DNA of 64,000 bases from Salinisphaera hydrothermalis. GTDB taxonomy: Bacteria > Pseudomonadota > Gammaproteobacteria > Nevskiales > Salinisphaeraceae. Made by a program: the position numbers and the translations under genes. The stretch lies in NCBI RefSeq assembly GCF_040361195.1, contig NZ_APNE01000001.1, one strand, 5' to 3'. Positions 54,641 through 63,829 of this stretch are shown here, one piece after another. The first letter of the stretch is position 1. The number at the start of each line of letters is the position of its first letter. The notes under the pieces are model-generated. The model worked only from the letters and a program-made list of their open reading frames with translations. It did not search any database and was not told where the DNA came from.

Positions 54641-54690
54641 CAAGTGCCGTCAGGTTCGTGAGTTTTCCAAGCGCGAAGGGTTGGGGTTGG

Positions 54691-55644
54691 TTAGAGCCAG
54701 TTCTTGTGCTTGAAGTACAGATACGGCGCGATACCCGCGGCGACCATGAGTCCGATCGCCATCGGGTAACCGTAGTGCCATGACAGTTCGGGCATGTGCT
54801 GGAAGTTCATGCCGTAGATGCTCGCCACGAGCGTGGGCGGCAGAAAGACGACGGCCGCGATCGAGAAGATCTTGATGATCTGATTCTGCTCAATGTTGAT
54901 GAAGCTCACGGTCGAGTCCATCAGGAAGTTGATCTTGTCGAACAGAAACGCGATATGGCTCATCAGCGTTTCCACGTCGGACAGGATCTCGCGTGCCATT
55001 TCGCGTTCGGGGGCCCGCGCCGGCAGGTGGCGCAGTATGAACGAGATCGAGCGCTGGGTATCCATCAGGCAAAGCCGGATCTTGCCGGAGGAGTCTTCGA
55101 GCTTGGCGAGGGCGTCGATGGCGCCCTCGTAGTCGGCCTCTTCGTCCTCGAGCACTGTATGGCTGACTTTTTCCAGATCGAGGTGGATATCCTCGACCGT
55201 ATCGGCGAGGTTTTCCACCTTCTGGTCGAAGATCGTGACCAGAAGCGACTCGGGCGAGTCGACCTCGACCTGCCCGGCTCGCGCGCGCATGCGCAGCAGG
55301 CGGAAATCGGCCAGGTCGTCGTCGCGCAGCGTGATCAGGCGTTCCGGTTGCAGGATGAAGGCCACGGTTTCGGTGTCGTGCCGTCCCTCGCTTTGCGACA
55401 GGAACAGCGAATGCACGTGAATGCCGTCGGGGTCGACGAAGTAGCGGGCCGAGGCCTCGATTTCTTCAACGTCTTCGTCTTCGGGGAGTTCGTCGGTGAG
55501 AAACCGGGTCAGTTCGGCGCGCTCGGCCTCATCGGCCTCAAGCGCGTCGATCCAGTGGGCATGCGACAACCGCTTAGCCAACGGTGTGTCCTGCGAACGA
55601 TCTTCGACGATACGGCCGTGGTTGATGGCAAAGCTGCGCAGCAT
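54691..55644 (-). CDS. corA: CorA-type magnesium transporter
   Basis: 317 residues: a long acidic cytoplasmic funnel domain, then two C-terminal membrane helices with the signature YGMNFQHMPEL between them and the basic tail KHKNWL. The length equals E. coli CorA (316). It mediates Mg2+ and possibly Co2+/Ni2+ influx as a pentamer. ATG 55644 begins MLRSFAIN, as homologues do. The gene lies downstream of the multi-hairpin repeat in the converging direction. Confidence 0.95.
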   Translation of the reverse strand: MLRSFAINHGRIVEDRSQDTPLAKRLSHAHWIDALEADEAERAELTRFLTDELPEDEDVEEIEASARYFVDPDGIHVHSLFLSQSEGRHDTETVAFILQPERLITLRDDDLADFRLLRMRARAGQVEVDSPESLLVTIFDQKVENLADTVEDIHLDLEKVSHTVLEDEEADYEGAIDALAKLEDSSGKIRLCLMDTQRSISFILRHLPARAPEREMAREILSDVETLMSHIAFLFDKINFLMDSTVSFINIEQNQIIKIFSIAAVVFLPPTLVASIYGMNFQHMPELSWHYGYPMAIGLMVAAGIAPYLYFKHKNWL

Positions 55645-55811
55645 GGCCAGTCTCCGGTCTATGGGGCGAGCGCGGCCATGATAGGGCAGCACCCGACGAA
55701 TGTCGCCCAGAAACGGCCTGTGCCGCCTCAGCCGCTCGAGATTTCACGGGTGCCTGGGTTTGGCCGGCCCGATCGCCTTTGATCCAGCGGCGGGCCCAAG
55801 GCAGCGGGGCC

Positions 55812-56936
55812 CTAAAGATCGTTGATGGTGTCCACCAGATCGGCGCCGATCTCGAACAGCCAGCGCGCCGGTTCGGCGATCGCCGCCTCGACGCTGCCGG
55901 CCCGCTCGACCAGCGTGTAAGTGCGCGCGAAATAAGTGGCCAGTTCGTCGCGTGCATCGTCGGCGATGTCGCCGCAGACAAGCAGTGTGGGGGTCGGACG
56001 GGCGGCCTTGGCGACTGCCAGCGGGAGCTTGCCGGACAGGGTCTGGCGGTCGGAGCGGCCTTCGCCGGTGATCACACAGCGGGCATTGGCCATACGCTCG
56101 GCCAACCCGGTCATCCGGAGCACGGCTTCGGCGCCGGATTCGAGCCGGGCACCGATGAGCGCCAGGGCAAAGCCGAGCCCGCCGGCGGCACCGCTGCCGG
56201 GCCATTCGGTCTTGTCGCGCGCGCCGGTGGTCTCGGCCAGATGCTCGAACGCGGCTTCGACTTCGGCGATATCGGCGTCGGTCAGGCCTTTTTGTGGGCC
56301 GTAAATCCGGCTGGCACCGACTTCGCCGAGCAGCGGGTTATCCACGTCGCACAGTGCGCGCAACCGGACATTCGCCAAGCGTGAATCCAGTCCGGACAAG
56401 TCGATTCGAGCCAGCGAAAGCAGGCCGTTCATGCTCGGTGCGATGACCTGTCCGGCGTCGTCATAGGGGACCGCGCCCAGTGCGGCCAGCATGCCGAGCC
56501 CGGCGTCGTTGCAGGCGCTGCCGCCCAGGCCAATGGCCAGATCGGTAGCGCCGGAGTCCAGCGCATCGGCGATCAGCGTGCCGAGCGCATAGCTGCTGCG
56601 TTCGGCCAGCGGCGGTGCGTCGTCCATGGCCTCGATCAGCGGCAGCCCCAGCACCGTAGCCGACTCGAGCACGGCGGGCCCGTCCGCCATGGCGTACCAG
56701 GGCGCCTCGAGCGAACGGCCATGGATGCCGACCAGCGTGGTGGTATGCCAATGGCCCTTGCAGGTGGTGGCCACCGCATCCAGCAGCCCTTCACCACCGT
56801 CCGCCATGGGCGCGATTTCGGTGCGCGGCGGATTGTCGTGGGCAGCCAGCCCCTCGGCGAGCGCCTTGGCGACATCGATGGCCGACAAGCTGCCCTTGAA
56901 GCTGTCCGGAGCGATGACGACGGTATTCTCGGCCAT
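55812..56936 (-). CDS. Glycerate kinase
   Basis: 374-residue glycerate kinase of the GarK/GlxK family: VVIAPDSFKGSLSAIDVAKA at the start, PMADGGEGLLDAV, IGLGGSACNDAGLGMLAALG and a C-terminal VITGEGRSDRQTLSGKLP. It phosphorylates D-glycerate for entry to glycolysis. Hydroxypyruvate or tartronate genes are not nearby. Because glucosylglycerate genes lie ~5 kb away, it could also salvage glycerate released from that solute; this is inference. The 167 bp to the corA start contain no other gene. Confidence 0.94.
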   Translation of the reverse strand: MAENTVVIAPDSFKGSLSAIDVAKALAEGLAAHDNPPRTEIAPMADGGEGLLDAVATTCKGHWHTTTLVGIHGRSLEAPWYAMADGPAVLESATVLGLPLIEAMDDAPPLAERSSYALGTLIADALDSGATDLAIGLGGSACNDAGLGMLAALGAVPYDDAGQVIAPSMNGLLSLARIDLSGLDSRLANVRLRALCDVDNPLLGEVGASRIYGPQKGLTDADIAEVEAAFEHLAETTGARDKTEWPGSGAAGGLGFALALIGARLESGAEAVLRMTGLAERMANARCVITGEGRSDRQTLSGKLPLAVAKAARPTPTLLVCGDIADDARDELATYFARTYTLVERAGSVEAAIAEPARWLFEIGADLVDTINDL

Positions 56937-57060
56937 ACCTGATCTCTTTCGCCGGCGAGGCTGCTGCAATCACAGCGGTCCCGGGTCGGCGTGTGGTTTG
57001 GTGTAGGGTTTACCCCATCCTACGACATCGGCCGGATACTGGCCTCAATCGACACTCGCC

Positions 57061-57582
57061 ATGTATTACTTCGCCTACGGTTCAAACATGTGTACTGCCC
57101 GTCTGGCCCGACGCGTGCCCAGCGTCGCCCCGGTCGGGCCCGCCTGGCTGTCAGGTCATCGACTGCACTGGCACCTGGTGGGCAATGATGGGTCGGGCAA
57201 GTGCAATGTGGTGGAAACCGGCGATCCGGGCGACCGGGTATACGGCGTGCTGTTCGAACTGGACCCGGCGCGACTGGATCGGTTGCATGCCGCCGAGGGC
57301 CCGGCCTACGATTTTCTCGAGCTGACCACGGGCCATGCTACGGGGCAGGCCACCGCGGCGATCTATCGTGGCCGCGCCGACTGGCTCGACGATACGCTCA
57401 CGCCGTTCGACTGGTATCGCGATTTCGTCGTGACCGGCGCCGCCGAGCACGGGCTGCCGCCGCATTGGATCGACGGGTTGGCCAAGGTCCCGACCGCCCC
57501 CGATCCGAATGCCGAGCGTGCCGCCGAGAATCGAGTGATTCTCGACGAGATCCCTGTAAACGTTACGAGCGCAATCCGCTGA
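57061..57582 (+). CDS. Gamma-glutamylcyclotransferase-like (AIG2/GGCT fold) protein
   Basis: 173 residues. The N-terminal YFAYGSNM is the diagnostic substrate-binding loop and the catalytic glutamate is in HAAEGPAYDF (~residue 80). The fold releases 5-oxoproline from gamma-glutamyl dipeptides or amines. Ends with a 20-bp overlap with the converging glycosyltransferase gene. Exact substrate unknown. Confidence 0.9.
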   Translation: MYYFAYGSNMCTARLARRVPSVAPVGPAWLSGHRLHWHLVGNDGSGKCNVVETGDPGDRVYGVLFELDPARLDRLHAAEGPAYDFLELTTGHATGQATAAIYRGRADWLDDTLTPFDWYRDFVVTGAAEHGLPPHWIDGLAKVPTAPDPNAERAAENRVILDEIPVNVTSAIR

Positions 57583-58681
57583 ACCGTGGATGGGCGCGTT
57601 CGCGCCGGGCCAGGCGCTCGGCTAGCCGGGCTGCCACGTGCTCCGGCTTGAGCCCATCGCCGTCGACGGTTTCGCAGTCCTGTCCCAGCGGCGCGTAGTC
57701 GCTCGGCAGGGTCGCCCGGAACAGGCCGATCACAGGGGTGCCCGAGGCCGCGGCCAGATGCATGGGGCCGCTGTCGGCGGCAACGAACTGATCCAGGCGC
57801 GACATCAGCGCGGCCAGCTCGGTCAACGGCTTGATCGCGACATGCGCGATTTCAGGCACCACGGGCGCGGCATCCTCGCTCGGCAATATCTCGAGCAGGA
57901 CGGCCTGCGGTACGGTGCGACGCACTTCCAGGATCCAGGCTTGCCACCAATGACGCGGCAGCGCCTTGCGCCCGGTCGCGCGGCTGAAAAAACCGATGAC
58001 CGGCGCGCCGTGGGCCCGCGCGCCGAGCACCGCCTGCCAGCGTGCGTCGGCGGCGCGCTGGTCGTCGGCATCGGGAAACACGGCCAGCGTATCGAAGGTG
58101 GTGACCGGCGGTTCCGAGATCGAGCCGGTCAACAATTCCACCGCCTGTAACGCCTGGTGGCGACTCTTGGTTTTGCCCGATGCATGCGTAAGTGGCAGCC
58201 ACTGGTCGGTCTTGGCGAACCCCATGCGCTGGCGGGTGCGGACCAGGGCCACGCCGATGCGGTTGCTCGCCGAGTTGCCGGTGGGGTCGATGACGAGATC
58301 GTAGCGTTGGGCGCGCAGGTTGCGCAGCAGGCGCAGCACCGCCAACACGCGGTTCTCCTGAATCCAGATCCGGCCGATGCCGGGCAAGCTCTGGAGCAGT
58401 CGAGCCTGGGCCGGGCTCTGGATGACCACGTCGATGCGCGCCTCGGGCAGGGTTGCCGCGAGACTGCGCAGCATCGGGGTCAGAAACAGGATATTGCCGA
58501 GCCGCTTATTGAGTCGTACTACGAGAATGCGACGGGTATCGGGTGCCAGCGGGCGACGGCGGGCTTCCGGCGTGCCCAGCAGACGCGCCAGGAAACGATT
58601 GAAACGACGGCGATTGTTGCGCCGCCAGCGCTTGCCGGCCGCGCCGAAACCTGCGGATTGTGCTGCGCGCTTCTGGCTCAC
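57563..58681 (-). CDS. Glycosyltransferase family 9 (heptosyltransferase-like)
   Basis: 372 residues with GT9 landmarks: ILVVRLNKRLGNILFLTPML in the N-terminal Rossmann domain, DLVIDPTGNSASNRIGV, and the donor site FVAADSGPMHLAAASGTPVI. A basic N-terminal ~45 residues (KRWRRNNRRRFNRF) could contact the membrane. GT9 enzymes add heptose or related sugars to lipopolysaccharide core. Starts at GTG; other LPS genes are absent. The 3' end overlaps the GGCT-like gene by 20 bp. Confidence 0.88.
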   Translation of the reverse strand: MSQKRAAQSAGFGAAGKRWRRNNRRRFNRFLARLLGTPEARRRPLAPDTRRILVVRLNKRLGNILFLTPMLRSLAATLPEARIDVVIQSPAQARLLQSLPGIGRIWIQENRVLAVLRLLRNLRAQRYDLVIDPTGNSASNRIGVALVRTRQRMGFAKTDQWLPLTHASGKTKSRHQALQAVELLTGSISEPPVTTFDTLAVFPDADDQRAADARWQAVLGARAHGAPVIGFFSRATGRKALPRHWWQAWILEVRRTVPQAVLLEILPSEDAAPVVPEIAHVAIKPLTELAALMSRLDQFVAADSGPMHLAAASGTPVIGLFRATLPSDYAPLGQDCETVDGDGLKPEHVAARLAERLARRERAHPRFSGLRS

Positions 58682-58818
58682 GGGTCGTTCTGATCGGGAA
58701 AAAACGTAGGATGCCCAGCGCCGCCTGCATACGCTGTCAGCAATATATCAAGCCGAGATTAAACCGGGCCGCACCCGGCGTCGATCGCGACAAACACCGA
58801 CGCGCCGCGCCCGGCGAT

Positions 58819-60111
58819 TCAGGCGAGCTGCAGCTCGATTCGGGTGCCTTCCTCGGGCCGACTGGCCAAGCGGATGCGCCAGTCGTAGCGGTCGGCCACG
58901 CGCTTGACCAGATACAGCCCAAGGCCGAGCCCGGCGCCCGGGCCCGAGCGATAACCCCGTTCGAAGGCGTGCTGTAGTTCTTCGGTGGTCATACCGTCGC
59001 CGTTGTCGGCGACCGTCAGGCGTCGATCGGCCAGGGTGACGCGGATCTCGTCGCCTCCGTGGCGCAAGGCGTTACGCAGTAGATTGCCGAAGGCGATGAC
59101 GAGCGCGATGCGCGGCGCGCCGATCTCGCAAGGGTCGAGCGCGCTGACTTCGACCGTTTTGCGCGCCATGAGCGGGCGATAGGCATCCACTACTTCGCTG
59201 ACGACCTGGTCGGCCCGACACGACGGCGCGGCGCCATCGGCTTCGGCCTGTTCATCGCGGGCCAGGAACAACAAGGCCTCGATCAGCTCAGCCATCTGGT
59301 GCGAGGCTCGATCGATGCGCGTCAGCGGCCCGCTTTCGACAAGCTTCGGATCCTGTTGCAGGACCTCGACCGCGCCCTGAATCACGGCTAGCGGCGTACG
59401 GAGTTCATGGCTGGCGTCTGCGGTGAAGCTGCGCTCGCGTTCGACGAATTCATCCAGCCGGCTCATGAAACGATCAAACGCGTGGGCGATCACGCCGACT
59501 TCGTAATGCTCGAACTGTTCGGCCAGCCGGGCGGTGCGTTCACCGGGGTGCAGATTGGCGACATGCTCGGCGAGGGCGTTGATGGGCTTGAGGCTGATGC
59601 GGGCGATCCAGGCGCCCAGCGGCACGGCCAGGATCAGAACCAGGATCGCGGCCACGATGGCGATCAGCTTGAACAACGACTCGCGACTCTCGATCGCCGT
59701 GATGTCGTAGGCGAGATACACCTGTTTATTATCGCCGAGCGCGTGCGTGCCCACCCGATAGGTGTGGTTGTTGTACGTCAGCGTGACGCCCTTGACGTTC
59801 GGCCCCAGCCCGCGTAGTGGCTCGGGCAGTTGGTTGCGCTGGCTCGGCGTTACGACATAGCCGATCAGATTGGCCGAGTGCGGGATCGCGTCCGCGCCCT
59901 GGGTCGGATAATCCTCGACCAGTTCCGACATCTCGTTGGCCACGATGGCGTTGAGCAGATCGGTCTTGAGACGCGTGTTGATGGTGAACAGCGCCAGCAT
60001 GACGGTGCTCACCACGACCGCCACGAACATCGCCAGTGCAAACGCCACGCGGAACTGCAGGCTGTCCCAGGGCGTTCGAAGCAGCCGGCGCAGTCTGTGT
60101 CTAGGAGCCAT
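58819..60111 (-). CDS. Two-component sensor histidine kinase
   Basis: 430 residues: TM1 ~21-45, periplasmic sensor ~46-147, TM2 ~148-170, HAMP (~171-222), HisKA with phospho-acceptor His235 (ADASHELRTPLAV), and HATPase_c with N box FGNLLRNALRHG, VADNGDGM and GLGLGLYLVKRV. It overlaps the upstream response-regulator gene by 11 bp and surely pairs with it. QseC-like overall layout. Signal unknown. Confidence 0.94.
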   Translation of the reverse strand: MAPRHRLRRLLRTPWDSLQFRVAFALAMFVAVVVSTVMLALFTINTRLKTDLLNAIVANEMSELVEDYPTQGADAIPHSANLIGYVVTPSQRNQLPEPLRGLGPNVKGVTLTYNNHTYRVGTHALGDNKQVYLAYDITAIESRESLFKLIAIVAAILVLILAVPLGAWIARISLKPINALAEHVANLHPGERTARLAEQFEHYEVGVIAHAFDRFMSRLDEFVERERSFTADASHELRTPLAVIQGAVEVLQQDPKLVESGPLTRIDRASHQMAELIEALLFLARDEQAEADGAAPSCRADQVVSEVVDAYRPLMARKTVEVSALDPCEIGAPRIALVIAFGNLLRNALRHGGDEIRVTLADRRLTVADNGDGMTTEELQHAFERGYRSGPGAGLGLGLYLVKRVADRYDWRIRLASRPEEGTRIELQLA

Positions 60112-60781
60112 CCGGATCGATCAGCCGGTATCCCATGGTCGGCACGGTCTGCAGCATGGCCTTGGCGAACGGTTTGTCGATCGCCGCCCGCAGCGCATGG
60201 ATATGCGTGCGTAGCGCCTCGGAGTCCGGCGGATGGTCGCCCCAGATCGCGGCTTCGAGTTCGGCGCGGCGGACCAGTTTCGGCGAGGCCCGTAGCAGAA
60301 CCTCCAGCAACCGCAGGGCCGTGGGGGTGAGCGAGAGCTGCTGGCCTTCGCGTTCGGCCTGCCAGGTATCGAGGTTCAGCGACAGCTCGCCGGCCTTGAG
60401 CTGGTGGGTACTGCGCCGGGGCCCGCGATTGCCCAGGGCCGCCAGACGGGCTTCCAGTTCGAGCAGCGAAAACGGCTTGATCAGGTAGTCGTCCGCGCCG
60501 GAGGCGAAGCCGGCCAGCTTGTCGTCGATGGTGTCGCGCGCGGTGAGCATCAGAATCGGGGTCTGCTTGTCGGCCTCGCCGCGAAGGCGATCGCACAGCG
60601 CGAGCCCGTCGATGCCGGGCAGCATGAGATCGAGCACGATGGCGTCGAAGTTGTGGACCACGGCCAGATGAAGGCCGGTGACACCGTCAGTGGCGCTGTC
60701 GACCACATGTCCCCGGACCGACAAAAATTCGATGATGTTGGCCGCGAGGTCTTCGTTGTCCTCGATGACGAGTATGCGCAT
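60101..60781 (-). CDS. OmpR-family response regulator
   Basis: 226 residues: receiver domain with acidic pocket Glu7/Asp8, phospho-acceptor Asp51 (IVLDLMLPG) and conserved Lys in YLIKPF, then a winged-helix DNA-binding domain (LSLTPTALRLLEVLLRASP to TVPTMGYRLIDPD). First gene of a two-gene operon with the kinase. Element B starts 29 bp upstream of its start codon, so the promoter may lie in that element. Confidence 0.95.
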   Translation of the reverse strand: MRILVIEDNEDLAANIIEFLSVRGHVVDSATDGVTGLHLAVVHNFDAIVLDLMLPGIDGLALCDRLRGEADKQTPILMLTARDTIDDKLAGFASGADDYLIKPFSLLELEARLAALGNRGPRRSTHQLKAGELSLNLDTWQAEREGQQLSLTPTALRLLEVLLRASPKLVRRAELEAAIWGDHPPDSEALRTHIHALRAAIDKPFAKAMLQTVPTMGYRLIDPDGS

Positions 60782-60810
60782 GGGGCAGATTCCGACGTTG
60801 TTGCGCCGAT

Positions 60811-61100
60811 TCTAGGGTCTGTTGAGGTTTCGTGCGAGTCCGCGTTGGCGCCGGCAAATCGTGGCCGGCGAGGCGCGAGTCGCCGGTCGTGGCGCGCCAC
60901 GATCAAGATTTGCAACGGCGGCTGAGGCGATTTGAAGCCCAACCCTTTGGGACAGGGGCTCCCCAAAAATGGACTATGGGCGGCAACACCGCGTTGCAGC
61001 GCGCTTGTGTAGAGCGACTACGCAGCACTTGCTGGCGCCTCGCCTTGGCGCAAAGCAGCGCTTGGCGCGGACTCCCACGAAACCTCAACAGACCCTAGAC
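60811..61100. repeat. MITE-like element B, ~290 bp with ~33-bp terminal inverted repeats
   Basis: The 326-bp gap 60782-61107 is almost entirely this element. Left end TCTAGGGTCTGTTGAGGTTT and its mirror at the right are near-perfect inverted repeats extending ~33 bp to GAGTCCGCG. Perfect hairpin TCGTGGC-GC-GCCACGA at 60887-60902. It aligns with the reverse complement of element A along its length, including CCAAGCGCTG-TTTGCG and GGCGACTCGCGCCT blocks, but differs in detail. It separates two divergent operons, so both promoters probably lie in or at its edges. Confidence 0.85.
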
Positions 61101-61107
61101 TGAATCC

Positions 61108-61953
61108 ATGGTTTCCGGATTTTTTCGTCGTATGTCCGAATCGCGTGCTCACCCCGTGGTTTTTACCGATCTCGACGCCACGCTGCTGGACCACGACAGC
61201 TACGACTGGTCGCCGGCGGCCGGTGCGCTGGCCGCGCTGGCCGCACGCGGGGTGCCCGTATGCTTGTGTACCAGCAAGACGGCCGCCGAGATCCGGGTGT
61301 TACGTCGCCAGCTCGGCAACGACGCACCGTTCGCGGCCGAGAACGGTGGGGTGGCCGCGGTACCGCGGGGCTATTTCGAGCCGTCCGGCGCGCCGGATCC
61401 GGATGATCTGGTCGTGAGCACGCTGGGCGCCGACCGGCGCGAGCTGCGCGCGCTCGCCGTTGCCTTGCGCGAGAGGCAGGGCTATCGCTACGTCGGTTTC
61501 GGCGACATGACCGTCGACGATGTGGTCGAGGCCACCGGTCTGGATCGCGAGGCGGCGGCTGCCGCGCGGATCCGCGATGCATCGGAGCCCTTGCTCTGGC
61601 AGGACAGCGAGGCCGCCGAGCGGGATTTCGCCGCGCGGGTCGAGGCGGCCGGATTCACCACCCGCCGGGGGGGGCGCTTCGTGCATCTGCTCGGCCATGC
61701 CGACAAGGGCGATGCCCTGAACTGGCTCAAGCAGCGCTTTGCCGCGGTGCACGGCCCGATTCTTGCGATTGCGTTGGGAGACTCCGCCAACGACGCCGAC
61801 ATGCTGGCCGCGGCCGACATCGGCTACTGGGTGGCTCGTCCCGACGGCAGCTATCAGGCGCCGGCGGGTGGGTCGATTCGTCATGCGCCGGGCATCGGCC
61901 CGGCCGGCTGGGCCGCGGCCGTCGAGGCGATGATCGACAACAACGAAATCTAG
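61108..61953 (+). CDS. gpgP: Glucosyl-3-phosphoglycerate phosphatase (MpgP/GpgP-type HAD phosphatase)
   Basis: 281-residue HAD-IIB phosphatase. Motif I DLDATLLDHD (Asp21, Asp23), motif II Ser/Thr in CTSKT, the Lys in GHADKGDALNWL and motif IV GDSANDADML are visible. The type is mannosyl-3-phosphoglycerate phosphatase; the neighbouring gpgS indicates dephosphorylation of glucosyl-3-phosphoglycerate to glucosylglycerate, a compatible solute. Start is uncertain: ATG 61108 is eight bases beyond element B, ATG 61132 is an alternative; neither has a good ribosome-binding site. gpgS begins 47 bp downstream. Confidence 0.88.
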   Translation: MVSGFFRRMSESRAHPVVFTDLDATLLDHDSYDWSPAAGALAALAARGVPVCLCTSKTAAEIRVLRRQLGNDAPFAAENGGVAAVPRGYFEPSGAPDPDDLVVSTLGADRRELRALAVALRERQGYRYVGFGDMTVDDVVEATGLDREAAAAARIRDASEPLLWQDSEAAERDFAARVEAAGFTTRRGGRFVHLLGHADKGDALNWLKQRFAAVHGPILAIALGDSANDADMLAAADIGYWVARPDGSYQAPAGGSIRHAPGIGPAGWAAAVEAMIDNNEI

Positions 61954-62000
61954 TCCGCAGCGCGCCCAGCCCAGCCGCGAATCGGACGAGGAGGACAGGC

Positions 62001-63233
62001 ATGGCTGATTTTCATCAGAACGGCATCATCACCACGCTGCATCGTCTGCACGAGCGGCCGATCGACGATCTGGAAAGCGAGCTCGCCAAGTATTCGCGGC
62101 GGCGGCCGATGTCGCTGATCCTGCCGTGTTTATATTCGGAACTCGAAGGCGATGCGCTGCCGGCCATCGTCGAGGCCCTGGCCGACGTCGACTATCTGTC
62201 CGAGATCATTATCGGCCTGGACGGCGCCAGCGCAGAGCAGTATGCCCATGCCCACGATTTCTTCAGCGGCCTTGGCCCGCGCCATCGCCTGCTCTGGAAC
62301 GACGGTCCGCGCCTGCAATCGCTCTATGACCAGCTGGACAGCGAAGGGCTGGCGCCGGCGCGGCCGGGCAAGGGCGCCAACGTCTGGAATTGCATGGGGT
62401 ATTTCCTCGCCTCCGGGCGCGGGCGCGTGCTTGCCATGCACGACTGCGATATCCGTACCTACAGCCGCGACCTGCTCGCGCGGCTGTTCTATCCGATGGT
62501 GCATCCGAACTTTACCTACAAGTTCGCCAAGGGTTACTACGCACGGGTGGCCGAGGGCTCGATCAACGGCCGCGTGGTGCGGCTGTTCATGACGCCGATC
62601 CTGCGCGCACTGACCACCGTGGTCGGCCATATGGATTATCTCGACTATATGGACAGCTTCCGCTATCCGTTGTCCGGCGAGTGCGCCATGAGCGCGTCGG
62701 TGGCGGAATCGATCCGTATTCCCAGCGACTGGGGGCTGGAGGTGGGCATCCTCGCCGAAGTGCATCGCACCTACGGCCCGAACGCGGTCTGCCAGGTGGA
62801 TATCGCCGATCGCTATGATCACAAGCATCAGGACGTCTCCACGCACGAGGCCAACAACGGCCTGGCCAAGATGAGCGCGGACATCGCCAAGGCGTTGTAT
62901 CGCAAGCTCGCGACTTACGGCGTGACCATGAATCCGGAAACCATCCGCACCATCAAGGCGGTGTATCTGCGCAACGCGCTCGATGCGGTCGAACGGTTCT
63001 ATTTCGATGCCCAGATCAACGGCCTGACGCTCGATCGGCACAAGGAGGAGAAAACGGTCGAGGTGTTCGTCGAATCCATCATCAATGCCGGCGAGGAATA
63101 CCTGGCGAATCCGATGGAGGTGCCGTTCATGCCGACGTGGAATCGCGTACGCGCGGCGTTTCCGGATTTTCTGGATCACTTCTACGACGCCGTCGAGGCC
63201 GATCACGACGAGGCGGTCGGCAAGCGTCGGTAG
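62001..63233 (+). CDS. gpgS: Glucosyl-3-phosphoglycerate synthase
   Basis: 410-residue GT81/GT2-like transferase that joins NDP-glucose and 3-phosphoglycerate. Donor-site motifs include LILPCLYSELEG (37-50 region), GKGANVWN (123-130) and metal-binding HDCD (147-150), with RYPLSGECAMS and DWGLEVGILAEV in the acceptor half. GACGAGGAGGACAG lies upstream of the ATG. With gpgP it forms the two-step route to glucosylglycerate, used under salt stress or nitrogen limitation. Length and motifs match bacterial/archaeal GpgS. Confidence 0.93.
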   Translation: MADFHQNGIITTLHRLHERPIDDLESELAKYSRRRPMSLILPCLYSELEGDALPAIVEALADVDYLSEIIIGLDGASAEQYAHAHDFFSGLGPRHRLLWNDGPRLQSLYDQLDSEGLAPARPGKGANVWNCMGYFLASGRGRVLAMHDCDIRTYSRDLLARLFYPMVHPNFTYKFAKGYYARVAEGSINGRVVRLFMTPILRALTTVVGHMDYLDYMDSFRYPLSGECAMSASVAESIRIPSDWGLEVGILAEVHRTYGPNAVCQVDIADRYDHKHQDVSTHEANNGLAKMSADIAKALYRKLATYGVTMNPETIRTIKAVYLRNALDAVERFYFDAQINGLTLDRHKEEKTVEVFVESIINAGEEYLANPMEVPFMPTWNRVRAAFPDFLDHFYDAVEADHDEAVGKRR

Positions 63234-63379
63234 GTGTCGGACGCCAGAGTGTGTCCGCGGTGACGGGACCTTCGCGTATTCTGGAGCCCTGAGCCGGGCC
63301 GAGCCGGCGCTCGCGCGGTTGAATCGCGGCGTCGCGTCGACTGAGCCCGGGATTGAATCGTGTCGATCAGGAGTTGCCC

Positions 63380-63814
63380 ATGCGCCGTTTCGTGTCCGCC
63401 AGTCTGTTTGTGGGAGCCGTGCTTGCGATGCCGGCCGCTTTCGCGTCCGGTTCGGATGCGCTTTATCCGAGCCAGCTCCTCAAGAGCAAGCCAGCGCTCA
63501 AGACGCAATACGACAACCTGGTGGCGCCGATCCAGGCACAACACGGCTGGGTGAGTTCGATGGGCACCGAGACGCCGGTTTCGCGCATCACCATCGAAGG
63601 CGCCGACTATGCCGTGCTGTCGGGCTGCAAGCCGCACGATTGTTCCGGCGAGAGCCTGGTGAGCCTGATGACGCCGTCGTCCGACCAGGCCGTGGGCGCG
63701 CTCGTGGTCAATCAGGGCCAGCAGGCCATGGGCCCGAAATCCTCGAAGATCATCTGGCTCGGCCAGCCCGATCGGCCGCAGCGACGATTTATCGCCGCCT
63801 ATCTGTTTCGTTGA
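63380..63814 (+). CDS. ivy: Ivy-family lysozyme inhibitor
   Basis: 144-residue precursor with a Sec signal peptide (1-~23, PAAFAS). The mature protein has the Ivy signature CKPHDC (83-88), the loop that inserts into the lysozyme active site and is closed by a disulfide, preceded by ITIEGADYAVLSG and followed by SLMTPSSDQAVGALV. It should act in the periplasm, protecting peptidoglycan from c-type lysozyme. AGGAG lies six bases before ATG 63380. It has no evident link to the glucosylglycerate genes beside it. Confidence 0.93.
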   Translation: MRRFVSASLFVGAVLAMPAAFASGSDALYPSQLLKSKPALKTQYDNLVAPIQAQHGWVSSMGTETPVSRITIEGADYAVLSGCKPHDCSGESLVSLMTPSSDQAVGALVVNQGQQAMGPKSSKIIWLGQPDRPQRRFIAAYLFR

Positions 63815-63829
63815 TCGGCCGCGCGGCGT

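Noticed and set aside
54185..54643. Several short ORFs in the repeat-rich gap
   Set aside because: They lie in all frames over hairpin-rich repeat DNA, have biased Arg/Ser/Pro composition and no ribosome-binding sites.
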